Below, piece by piece: positions 35,773 to 43,634 of a stretch of 64,000 bases of DNA. Each line of letters starts with the position of its first letter. The first letter of the stretch is position 1. The stretch is from VFKI01 sp033762075 (GTDB lineage Bacteria; Pseudomonadota; Gammaproteobacteria; DSM-16500): positions 6,362 to 70,361 of the forward strand of contig JANRLY010000003.1 in NCBI GenBank assembly GCA_033762075.1. The letters run 5' to 3'. The translations under genes and the position numbers were made by a program. The notes beneath the pieces were generated by a model, which saw nothing but the letters and a program-made list of their open reading frames with translations, did no database searches and had not been told where the DNA came from.

Positions 35773-37929
35773 TCAATTACATTGCGTACCACTGATGGTC
35801 AATGATTGCATTGGATTGTCTCCCACCTTGAAGTAGTTGGGTTTGCCATCAATGAGGTTGCCCTTTAGGTTGAAACTTGCAGAACCATTGGGCGCATACA
35901 TTTTGCCAGTCCATGTTCCATTACTACCGCTATATGCAATAGTAAATCCTTGATCGGCCCAGAAACCAGACTGGTGGAAGGCGTTTTTCATTGCGATACT
36001 GCCATTCATACTAATATTGCCACTCGTATCTACGGAGAACCCAGTGACGCTCACATTGACTTGGAATGAATCTACTTTGATACCCCAGGTTGGTGTTTCG
36101 ATCACTTTTGATGAAGTTATTTTGCAGGTGGCACCTGATGGTGCTGGCTTGTAGACATACGTTGCATATACAGGCACAGTCTGTTCAGTTTCCACAGTGG
36201 CCTGGTTTGTGCTGAGCGTGCTAGTGCAAGTGCCAGATTCACCACTGCCTGCAGAAATAGGTCCGGCAGAAGCCAGCTTGAACGTATGGGATCCAGTTTG
36301 AACAGTCAGTGAAGTACCATTCGCAACGGCAAACGAGACGCCTGTCTGGCTTCCATCAAGATAAAATATATCGGAAGCCCCTGCACAACGAGGATCGGAG
36401 GTCGCTGTCGTTCCCAGTTTGATGATGCCTGCTGTGGCAGGAGGAATAGTGTATTTATAGGTTGCAGTCACACGGGTAGTCTGATTTTTCGCTACGCTAA
36501 TCGTTGCATCATCTATTGTGCTGGTGCAACTGCCTGATAATTTAACTGCAGGCACAGCTGTTGTCATTGAAGCTAGTTTGACTTCATGATCACCCGGTGT
36601 TGCAGTTGTCGTGGTGCCGGTGCCTGCTTCGAATTCTGCACCTGTCTTCACTTTGTCGACATACAGCTGATCCTGTGCTTTGGCACAAGAGGCGTCTGAA
36701 GTAGAAGAATTGACGATCTGAATGGTGCCGGAATCATCATTAATACCAGGGTGAATATTGTTTTCTGCCAATTTTTTCTGCCAACTGGCAAACTCATTGG
36801 CTTCATCCTGAAGTGTAGGGCTTGAGTTATTGTTAGGCGTAAAGTGAATATTCCCTTCATCTGCAAAATTTTGTCCTGGCAGCCACCAGTCAGAGCGTGC
36901 TGTGCCACCTGAGCTGCTTTTGCGGAGAAACCCAAAAAGATTATCGTGAACATGATTATTGAAAAAAGTGCCGGTAGATTGCTTTTGTGCATTCCAATTA
37001 TACGCACCATTCCCAGCAGGTGTTGCATAAACTGTGCCGTTTGAAAGCTTACCGGCAGAAATAACACGATTATTAAATATATTGTTGTCGTGCCCTGCTG
37101 CAGTTGCGAGGCCTTGATTTGCCATCATGGTCAATTGATTGTTGTAAATATCAACAAAAGAGGTTGCAGTCGTAGCAGAATCACTACTGCTTCCATCCGT
37201 AATAATGCCTACACCTGATTCAGCATCGGTGCCTGGATTGGCAGGTAGACATCCTTGTATAAAATTATCGTGTATTTTTAGATGATTATTGCTGGAGCCA
37301 CCATTGCTATAAATATTAACCATATCATTTGTTTCACTCTGGAAGGGTACATTGATGATCTGGTTCCATGCAATTTCAACACCGGGTGCGCCGCGTACGC
37401 CATTTAATTGAATGGCGTGTGCACGCATGTCACCTTGCATGATATAGCCGCCTGCGCCATCACTGTAGCGACCATCAGTATTATTGATAATATTCTGCAA
37501 TATTTTGACTGTCCCGCTACCACTCGTATAGCCTGCCACGTATATACCAAAACGGGTGCCAGTGATCGTACAGTTTTTTACAAGCAGATTCGCTGGACTA
37601 GTTGCCGTGACAAATGCGCCTTTCTGTTTGTTTTTTACGTTTGGATTCAGACCTGTTCCGCGTGTATTCACAATAGTGACATTAGCACCTGAGGAAATTT
37701 TAATGAGATCTCCTGGCCCGCTGACTGCCGTCCCTTGAATAGTGATCGCCTTTCGGGTGGTGACTGAGATGGCTGGCTGAGTAGATGTACCTTCAAAACT
37801 TCCTGTGACTACGGAGCCATTTTTTGTAACCCAGGCGTCATCAATTGTCACAGGGTTGGCAGCAAAAAGAGGCTTTGAAAGAATAATAGCAAGAAAAAAT
37901 ACAACAAAAGGAATATGTCTACGAACCAT
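35773..37929 (-). CDS. Secreted right-handed beta-helix protein with shared C-terminal modules
   Basis: 718-residue exported protein. Signal peptide ends at ...PLFAAN. Residues 25-370 contain parallel beta-helix (PbH1) turns such as VTIVNT, NLLVKNCTITG, VKILQNIINN and IFNNRVI, as in polysaccharide lyases and glycosidases. From about residue 400 two tandem modules of about 90 residues follow, each with a conserved pair of cysteines (SD..C and SGTC/SGSC), then a 118-residue C-terminal module containing GFWADQGF and KVGDNPMQSL. The same modules occur in the glycosidase-like protein at 43635. Substrate unknown; the ordinary location is cell surface or outside. Confidence 0.85.
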   Translation of the reverse strand: MVRRHIPFVVFFLAIILSKPLFAANPVTIDDAWVTKNGSVVTGSFEGTSTQPAISVTTRKAITIQGTAVSGPGDLIKISSGANVTIVNTRGTGLNPNVKNKQKGAFVTATSPANLLVKNCTITGTRFGIYVAGYTSGSGTVKILQNIINNTDGRYSDGAGGYIMQGDMRAHAIQLNGVRGAPGVEIAWNQIINVPFQSETNDMVNIYSNGGSSNNHLKIHDNFIQGCLPANPGTDAESGVGIITDGSSSDSATTATSFVDIYNNQLTMMANQGLATAAGHDNNIFNNRVISAGKLSNGTVYATPAGNGAYNWNAQKQSTGTFFNNHVHDNLFGFLRKSSSGGTARSDWWLPGQNFADEGNIHFTPNNNSSPTLQDEANEFASWQKKLAENNIHPGINDDSGTIQIVNSSTSDASCAKAQDQLYVDKVKTGAEFEAGTGTTTTATPGDHEVKLASMTTAVPAVKLSGSCTSTIDDATISVAKNQTTRVTATYKYTIPPATAGIIKLGTTATSDPRCAGASDIFYLDGSQTGVSFAVANGTSLTVQTGSHTFKLASAGPISAGSGESGTCTSTLSTNQATVETEQTVPVYATYVYKPAPSGATCKITSSKVIETPTWGIKVDSFQVNVSVTGFSVDTSGNISMNGSIAMKNAFHQSGFWADQGFTIAYSGSNGTWTGKMYAPNGSASFNLKGNLIDGKPNYFKVGDNPMQSLTISGTQCN

Positions 37930-38090
37930 TGGCGTAACTCCCTGTTAGCAGACAATGATTAAAAGATATACATAAGTATTTCATTTTATAGTTTCAGTAT
38001 GGATAAAGCAAATGAGAAATCGGGAGAGGTGTAGATACAGCGTAAGCTCATCTGTAGAATACGCGCTTCATTAGCCAAGAGGATTTCTCA

Positions 38091-39086
38091 ATGTCACAAC
38101 AAAAACATGTGAAGGTTGCCATTACTGGGGCGGCAGGCCAAATTGGTTATGCCTTAATTTTTCGTATTGCATCAGGTCAAATGTTTGGTCTTGATACCAC
38201 CGTCGATTTGCATTTACTTGAACTTGAACCTGCATTACCCAGCTTGCGCGGTGTTGCAATGGAGTTAGATGATTGCGCTTTTCCTTTGCTGAAAAATGTT
38301 GTGTGTACTTCGGATGTCAATGAAGCGATGCGTGGTGTGAACTGGGCAGTCTTAGTTGGCGCTGTGCCGCGCAAAGAAGGAATGGAGCGTTCTGATTTAT
38401 TAAAAATTAACGGTAAAATATTTACGACACAGGGTCGTGCCATTAATGAAAATGCTGCGGACGATGTGCGTGTGTTTGTAGTCGGTAATCCTTGTAACAC
38501 AAATTGTTTGATTGCAATGAGCAATGCACCAGATGTTCCGCGCGATCGTTTTTATGCGATGACCATGTTGGATGAGTTGCGTGCACGTAAACAATTAGCG
38601 ATTAAAGCCAATGTCGATGTGACAACGGTGTCACGCGTCACGATCTGGGGAAACCATTCTTCGACCCAATTTCCTGATTTTTACAATGCAAAAATTAACG
38701 GCAAACCAGCGACTGATTTTATTGATCTCGCATGGTTGCAAAATGATTTTATTCCACTGATTCAAAAACGCGGTGCAGCGGTGATTAAAGCACGCGGTGC
38801 TTCTTCTGCAGCGTCCGCTGCCAATGCTGCGCTGATGGGGGTCTATCATTTGGTGCACGAAACCGCACAAGGCGAAACATTTTCTGTCGCGCGTGCATCG
38901 CAAGGGGAATACGGTATTGATGAAGGTTTGATTTATTCTTTCCCTTGCCGCACAGAAGGTGGTCAATTAAAAGTGATCACCGGTTTGCAGCATAATGCAT
39001 TTGCTGAAGAGAAATTAAAACTCACGCTCAACGAATTGCGCGCAGAGAGAGATGCAGTGCAAGAGTTGGGTCTCATTGAAGCGTAA
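38091..39086 (+). CDS. mdh: Malate dehydrogenase
   Basis: TCA enzyme converting malate and oxaloacetate with NAD. The 331-residue protein is of the MDH type 2 group (as in Xanthomonas and Coxiella): GAAGQIGYALIFRIA at the dinucleotide site, the LVGAVPRKEGMERSDLL loop, VVGNPCNTNC, and the catalytic IWGNHSSTQFPDF histidine. Divergent from the beta-helix gene across a 161-bp AT-rich gap that must hold its promoter. ATG 38091 follows GAGGA. Confidence 0.96.
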   Translation: MSQQKHVKVAITGAAGQIGYALIFRIASGQMFGLDTTVDLHLLELEPALPSLRGVAMELDDCAFPLLKNVVCTSDVNEAMRGVNWAVLVGAVPRKEGMERSDLLKINGKIFTTQGRAINENAADDVRVFVVGNPCNTNCLIAMSNAPDVPRDRFYAMTMLDELRARKQLAIKANVDVTTVSRVTIWGNHSSTQFPDFYNAKINGKPATDFIDLAWLQNDFIPLIQKRGAAVIKARGASSAASAANAALMGVYHLVHETAQGETFSVARASQGEYGIDEGLIYSFPCRTEGGQLKVITGLQHNAFAEEKLKLTLNELRAERDAVQELGLIEA

Positions 39087-39096
39087 TTAATTAAAT

Positions 39097-39150
39097 CCTC
39101 CCATCCTAACCTTCCCCTCCCCTGGAGGGGGAAGGGACCTTTCGGCCCCA
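39097..39150. repeat. CCCATCCTAACC/GGGGGAAGG dispersed repeat after mdh
   Basis: The block CCTCCCATCCTAACCTTCC is followed by a GC-rich palindrome (CCCTCCCCTGGAGGGGGAAGG). The same vocabulary occurs twice near the dsbD start (59361-59393 and 59460-59493). It may also act as the mdh transcription end. Confidence 0.65.
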
Positions 39151-39215
39151 TCTTTTCGTCCAAAAATGATATAATATCTTGTCACCTGTTTAATATTTCA
39201 CAAGGAATCAATGAC

Positions 39216-39476
39216 ATGAAAAGGATATTCATTTTTATTTTCATTGCCTGCCTTTTTTCTGTTCAACAGGCTAATGCTGGGTACTACAAAGGCTACTCAA
39301 ACGGTTATTACAAAGGTTACTCAACGGGCTATTATTACAAAGACGATACGTACGCCTATCAAGCTATTACTTGGGAAGATTGTCCTGATCCTTTTTGCTG
39401 GCCATCGCCCCCTGAAATGAGTCAAGCTAGATGTTGCAAGGTTTTTGGCAAGATTGGCGCGTATCATTCGATATAA
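39216..39476 (+). CDS. Small Tyr/Gly-rich secreted peptide
   Basis: 86-residue precursor with signal peptide (cleavage after QQANA). The mature part begins with three YYKGYS-type repeats, then an acidic region and four cysteines (CPDPFC, CC). No family recognised. A TATAAT at 39170-39175 may serve as its -10. It is monocistronic between mdh and the convergent ZIP gene. Tyr/Gly repeats suggest a surface or matrix role; this is a guess. Confidence 0.65.
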   Translation: MKRIFIFIFIACLFSVQQANAGYYKGYSNGYYKGYSTGYYYKDDTYAYQAITWEDCPDPFCWPSPPEMSQARCCKVFGKIGAYHSI

Positions 39477-39491
39477 AGATTAGGACACGCC

Positions 39492-40253
39492 TTATGTCCA
39501 TAGCGCTAATAATGCCATGGTGCATAATCCTGCCACTAAAAACCAAAACTCAACGAAACTTTCTTTTTCGTGGGGTTCGTGGTGATGATTGATATGATGC
39601 AAAGTAGACATATATAAAAATGTACCTGCAGCAAAAGCATTAAATGCAGCGGTAGTGAGTTGTCCTGTGTTCCATTTCAAAGTTTGTGTTAGTAATGAAC
39701 CGAATAAAATCCCAAGCGGCGTCATACATGCAAATAATCCAATCGTGATGAGAATTGGAATAAACATCAGATGACTGCGATTTAAAATCATCGCGAGCGC
39801 AAAACTTTCTGAACCTTTGTGAACAATAATCGCTAAAAATAAAATGGTTGTTGTTGCGGCCGTGGTAGTGATACCGAGCGCGGCACCTTCAATGAGTGCA
39901 TGAACAATTAAGATGGCAGCTAACAATAATGAAATACTCGAAGTAATATTCTTATGATTAAGAAATCCAGATAGTTTTTCTAAAAAGAGTAAAACTAAAA
40001 ATCCGGCTGCGCAAAAAGATTCTGCGATGGGAAAATGTATATTGCTAAGTAACTGGTTAAAAATAGTCAGCGCATCAGGCAGCATGTGAAACAGAGCTGC
40101 TCCTAGAAAAATACCACTGGCAAACGCATCGCCACGTTCGAGTAGGGGGTGATGTCCAGGATGCGCGCGCATTTTCACCGGATAAATCACAGCGATCAAG
40201 CTCGTGATTAAAATCGCTGCGGCAGCAATGAGTTTATACATGCTCAGGGACAT
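39492..40253 (-). CDS. ZIP-family metal transporter
   Basis: 253-residue inner-membrane protein with about eight hydrophobic segments. Metal-binding positions of the ZIP fold are seen in FHMLPDAL and HALIEGAALGI (HxxxEGxALG), plus a His-rich C-terminal loop (HHINHHHEPHEKE). ATG 40253 follows AAGGA; an earlier in-frame GTG at 40277 lies deeper inside aroK and is less likely. The start lies 7-9 bp before the aroK stop codon end, so expression is probably coupled. Zn, Fe or Mn cannot be distinguished. Confidence 0.85.
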   Translation of the reverse strand: MSLSMYKLIAAAAILITSLIAVIYPVKMRAHPGHHPLLERGDAFASGIFLGAALFHMLPDALTIFNQLLSNIHFPIAESFCAAGFLVLLFLEKLSGFLNHKNITSSISLLLAAILIVHALIEGAALGITTTAATTTILFLAIIVHKGSESFALAMILNRSHLMFIPILITIGLFACMTPLGILFGSLLTQTLKWNTGQLTTAAFNAFAAGTFLYMSTLHHINHHHEPHEKESFVEFWFLVAGLCTMALLALWT

Positions 40254-40780
40254 GTTGGATTTTCCTTCTTCAACCACGCCAAAATATCATCGGCGACTGA
40301 TTTTACATTTCTTTGATCTGTTGGTACGCGAAAGTCGGCCATTGCTTGATATAAAGGTTCGCGTTCGAGCTGGAGTTTTTCGAGGACTTCTTGACGATTT
40401 TTAACGCGCAACATAGGCCGTCGACTTTCGTTGACGGTGCGATTCTTTTGGTGGCGAAGCGAAACCTCAAGATAGACGACAGTCCCGTGTTCGCATAATA
40501 GTTGTCGGCATAAAGGCGAAAGGACGGTTCCACCGCCGGTGGCTAGGACGATGCCAGATTTTTTGACCAAATCGCTGACAACTGTTTCTTCCCGTTTACG
40601 AAATCCTTCCTCGCCTTCCAGGTCAAAGATCCAGCCGATATCAACGCCAGTACGCTTTTCAATTTCTTCGTCGGTATCATGAAAGGTAACACCTAGCTGC
40701 GCGGCCAAATATTTGCCAACGCTGCTTTTGCCAGCACCCATGGGGCCGATGAGATAAATATTTTTGCTTTTAGGGTTCAC
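40244..40780 (-). CDS. aroK: Shikimate kinase
   Basis: Phosphorylates shikimate in the aromatic amino-acid pathway. Walker A GPMGAGKSSVGKYLA near residue 12, DTDEEIEKRTG, the ATGGGTVL segment and the lid NESRRPML. Length 178. Most gammaproteobacteria carry aroK-aroB after pilQ; here aroK is apart from the pil genes and followed by a ZIP carrier. Upstream 300 bp carries a repeat element. Confidence 0.95.
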   Translation of the reverse strand: MNPKSKNIYLIGPMGAGKSSVGKYLAAQLGVTFHDTDEEIEKRTGVDIGWIFDLEGEEGFRKREETVVSDLVKKSGIVLATGGGTVLSPLCRQLLCEHGTVVYLEVSLRHQKNRTVNESRRPMLRVKNRQEVLEKLQLEREPLYQAMADFRVPTDQRNVKSVADDILAWLKKENPTCP

Positions 40781-41084
40781 TTTCTTTTTCTCTCCAAACT
40801 TGCCCGATTTTAAACTGATTGGAGTGTAATTAGTACAAGAAAACTTGCCTTTTTAGTCATTGTTACGGCACTATTCCATACCCAGCTTTATTGAGGTATA
40901 CCTCTCGCAGATGAGTTTTTGGGTTTTTAGCGCTCAGATTGCGAGAGATTCAAACGTTCTGATTGAGAAAAATTGAAGGCGTACTCATTGCTACGTCGAG
41001 ATTTTTCGATTGAAGAACATTTGAAGATCGATGCAAGATGGGATGCTAAAAATCCTAAAATTCATGTGCGAGAGGTATATACCT
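40781..41084. other. Divergent gap between aroK and ubiC, mostly one repeat element
   Basis: 304 bp. The part from 40896 to about 41080 is a dispersed element listed separately. The remaining 115 bp beside aroK is AT-rich with no recognised gene and should contain the aroK promoter. Confidence 0.6.
40896..41080. repeat. Dispersed 185-bp element, copy 1, with terminal inverted repeats
   Basis: Ends are inverted: GTATACCTCTCGCA...TTTTTAGC at the left and GCTAAAAAT...GCGAGAGGTATAT at the right, about 35 bp each with mismatches. The interior (GCTCAGATTGCGAGAGATT..., TTTTTCGATTGAAGAAC...) matches the reverse complement of 48031-48213 across its whole length. No coding potential is seen. Its right end supplies GAGAGG ahead of the ubiC start. 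Confidence 0.8.
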
Positions 41085-41630
41085 ATGTGTTCCTTAAGGT
41101 GGGGCGCAACCTTGCCTGAGCAGCCTTCAGCGATGCATTTTTGGCTGCAGTATGCCGGTTCTTTTATGCAGCGATTACGTCGATATGGGATTTCTCATCC
41201 GATTGTTCAAGTGTTACAACAATCATGGCAGCTTCCTGCTCAAGAAGAGCGAAAATTATTATCTATTCGCACACGGAGTCGTGTGTTAGTGCGTGACGTT
41301 TTTATTGTCAGTGAAAATAATCAATGGATGTTTGCGCGCAGTATTTTCCCGCGGACTAGTTTAACAGGGAAAGAAAAACAACTTGCACGATTAAAAAATC
41401 GTTCTTTAGGTTCTGTTCTATTTCGACATCAAAATATGCACCGTAGCCTTTTTGAATTTTCTGAGATTAAACCAGGCAATCGTCTGCATACAAGCATGAT
41501 GGAAATAGCAGAGCGTTCTTTCGAATCATTATGGGCACGACGTTCTATGTTTACTTTAGGAAAAAAATCACTTTTATTGACTGAAGTTTTTTTGCCAGAT
41601 GTTTTTGCGCTTGGAGATTCTCGTGGGTAA
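41085..41630 (+). CDS. ubiC: Chorismate--pyruvate lyase
   Basis: Removes pyruvate from chorismate to give 4-hydroxybenzoate, the first step of ubiquinone synthesis. Features: LRWGATLPEQPSAMHFWLQYAGS, the RDVFI segment, WMFARSIFPR, the RSLG..LF core and LTEVFLPD. ATG 41085 gives 181 residues, close to the family size of about 165-190. The ribosome site GAGAGG at 41070-41075 lies in the end of the adjacent repeat element. The stop overlaps ubiA by 8 bp. Confidence 0.9.
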   Translation: MCSLRWGATLPEQPSAMHFWLQYAGSFMQRLRRYGISHPIVQVLQQSWQLPAQEERKLLSIRTRSRVLVRDVFIVSENNQWMFARSIFPRTSLTGKEKQLARLKNRSLGSVLFRHQNMHRSLFEFSEIKPGNRLHTSMMEIAERSFESLWARRSMFTLGKKSLLLTEVFLPDVFALGDSRG

Positions 41631-42456
41631 TTATATTGCGCTATTGAGGCTGAACAAGCCCATCGGCATTTTATTGTTATTATGGCCTACATTGTGGGCG
41701 TTATGGTTGGCTGCTTGTGGAATGCCTGATTTAAAAATATTATTGATTTTTGTTTTCGGTGTGATCGTGATGCGCTCTGCGGGCTGTGTCATTAATGATA
41801 TTGCAGATCGTGATTTTGATCGTTATGTGATGCGTACGCAAGAACGACCGATTACTTCAGGCAAAATTGCATTGCGTGAAGCCTATCTTATTTTTTTATT
41901 ATTAGTGTCTCTCGCATTTGGTTTGGTGAGCATGCTGAATTATTTGACGATGGCATTAGCATGTGTCGGAATTATATTTGTGATGGTTTATCCTTTGCTC
42001 AAGCGTGTCACGCATTTACCACAATTAGGATTAGGTGTGACGTTTTCTTGGGGTATACCCATGGCTTTTTCTGCAGTGAATGGTTATCTTGAAACGGGCA
42101 CAGGATGGCTTTTTTTAACAGCTGTTGTGTGGACTTTGATGTACGACACACTGTATGCCATGACAGATCGTCAAGATGATATTAAGATTGGACTACACTC
42201 AACAGCTATTTTATTTGGGCGTTATGATCGGTTAGTTATTTTTTTATTACAATCTTTAGTGCTTGCTTTATTATTTTATTGCGGGATTATTTTTCAGCTC
42301 GGTAAATTTTACAGCGCGATGTTAATTTTGGTGGCGACATTATTTTTTTACCAGCAATATTTAATTCGTGAGCGTGACCCACTGAATTGTTTCCGTGCAT
42401 TTCTCAATAATAATTGGGTAGGATTGATTATCTTTCTTGGAATTGTAAACGCATGA
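41623..42456 (+). CDS. ubiA: 4-hydroxybenzoate polyprenyltransferase
   Basis: Membrane prenyltransferase attaching the isoprenoid side chain to 4-hydroxybenzoate. LNKPIGILLLLWPTLWALWLA is the N-terminal signature; the two Asp-rich motifs are NDIADRDFD (near residue 60) and DTLYAMTDRQDD (near residue 178). 277 residues with about eight helices. GTG 41623 has GGAG six bases upstream; an in-frame ATG at 41599 is possible but lies deep inside ubiC. It follows ubiC directly and overlaps pdxB by 4 bp. Confidence 0.95.
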   Translation: MGNYIALLRLNKPIGILLLLWPTLWALWLAACGMPDLKILLIFVFGVIVMRSAGCVINDIADRDFDRYVMRTQERPITSGKIALREAYLIFLLLVSLAFGLVSMLNYLTMALACVGIIFVMVYPLLKRVTHLPQLGLGVTFSWGIPMAFSAVNGYLETGTGWLFLTAVVWTLMYDTLYAMTDRQDDIKIGLHSTAILFGRYDRLVIFLLQSLVLALLFYCGIIFQLGKFYSAMLILVATLFFYQQYLIRERDPLNCFRAFLNNNWVGLIIFLGIVNA

Positions 42457-43547
42457 AAATTGTTGCTGATGAAAATATTACATTGCTTGGACATTATTTC
42501 GGTCAATTAGGCACAGTTATCCAAAAACCTGGCCGTGCAATTTCGCACGAAGATATTTTAGATGCGGATATTTTATTGGTACGTTCTGTTACGCCTGTCA
42601 ATGCAGCATTATTACAAGGTTCCTCTGTCAAATTTGTTGGGAGTGTCACCACCGGAATTGATCATCTTGATACAGAGTGGTTGAATCAAGCGGGGATTCA
42701 TTGGGCGTCTGCAAAAGGATGTAATGCCAATGCAGTCGTCGAATATATTATTTGTACTGTTGCAGCTTTACAAAAAGAAGGTTTTTTACAAAATAGTTTA
42801 CTGCGTGCAGGGATTATCGGTGCAGGACGAATTGGAAATGCTGTTGCAGAAAAATTAAAATATCTTAATTTTGAAATTATTTTCTGTGATCCTTTTCGAA
42901 CGGATATTGAGCAAACGCCTTTTGAAAAAATATCTGATTGTGATTTAATTTCATTTCATACGCCGCTCACAATGACAGATCATTATCCTACTTATCATAT
43001 GGTGGATCGTGAATTTTTAGCGAGACAAAAAAAAGATTGTATTTTATTGAATACAGCGCGTGGTGCAGTTATTAATTCTCATGATTTGAAATACTATGGA
43101 CGCGAATGTATTTGGTGTTTAGATGTGTGGGAAAATGAACCAACAATTGATTTTTCGATTCTTGAGTCTGCCTTGATTGCAACACCGCATATTGCGGGTT
43201 ACTCTGTGCAAGCAAAAAATCGCGGCACAGAAATGATTTTTACAGCGCTTTCTAAATGGTTGTCTAATAAAATTCACTTAACTTCCAATCCATTACCAGA
43301 AAATCCACATATTATTTTATGTGAAAATGAAAAAATGGATTGGCAAGATGTTGTTTTAAAAATATTTGATCCCCGAAAATTAACAGAACAAATGCAATTT
43401 ATCATGCCGAGTGGTTACGAACATTTTGATTGGCTCAGAAAAAATTTTACGCAACGACAAGAATTTTCGGCAATACAAATCAAAGAGATAACAATATCAG
43501 TTGAGCAAAAAATTTTGCTAGAAAAATTAGGTGTGCAATGCATTTAA
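42453..43547 (+). CDS. pdxB: Erythronate-4-phosphate dehydrogenase
   Basis: Oxidises 4-phosphoerythronate in the DXP-independent-branch steps of pyridoxal phosphate synthesis. 364 residues: the KIVADENI start, SVTTGIDHLD, GIIGAGRIGNAVAEKL dinucleotide fold, the NTARGAVI and DVWENEP catalytic segments, ATPHIAGYS. ATG 42453 overlaps the ubiA stop (ATGA). The C-terminal dimerisation domain (about 100 residues) is present. Confidence 0.94.
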   Translation: MKIVADENITLLGHYFGQLGTVIQKPGRAISHEDILDADILLVRSVTPVNAALLQGSSVKFVGSVTTGIDHLDTEWLNQAGIHWASAKGCNANAVVEYIICTVAALQKEGFLQNSLLRAGIIGAGRIGNAVAEKLKYLNFEIIFCDPFRTDIEQTPFEKISDCDLISFHTPLTMTDHYPTYHMVDREFLARQKKDCILLNTARGAVINSHDLKYYGRECIWCLDVWENEPTIDFSILESALIATPHIAGYSVQAKNRGTEMIFTALSKWLSNKIHLTSNPLPENPHIILCENEKMDWQDVVLKIFDPRKLTEQMQFIMPSGYEHFDWLRKNFTQRQEFSAIQIKEITISVEQKILLEKLGVQCI

Positions 43548-43634
43548 ATTGATATGCAATGAAATGTGGTAGAATAAGCTTCGTGTGTGTTTCTTGGGCG
43601 AAAGGAAGTTTCACTTCAACACAAGGAGCGTGCT

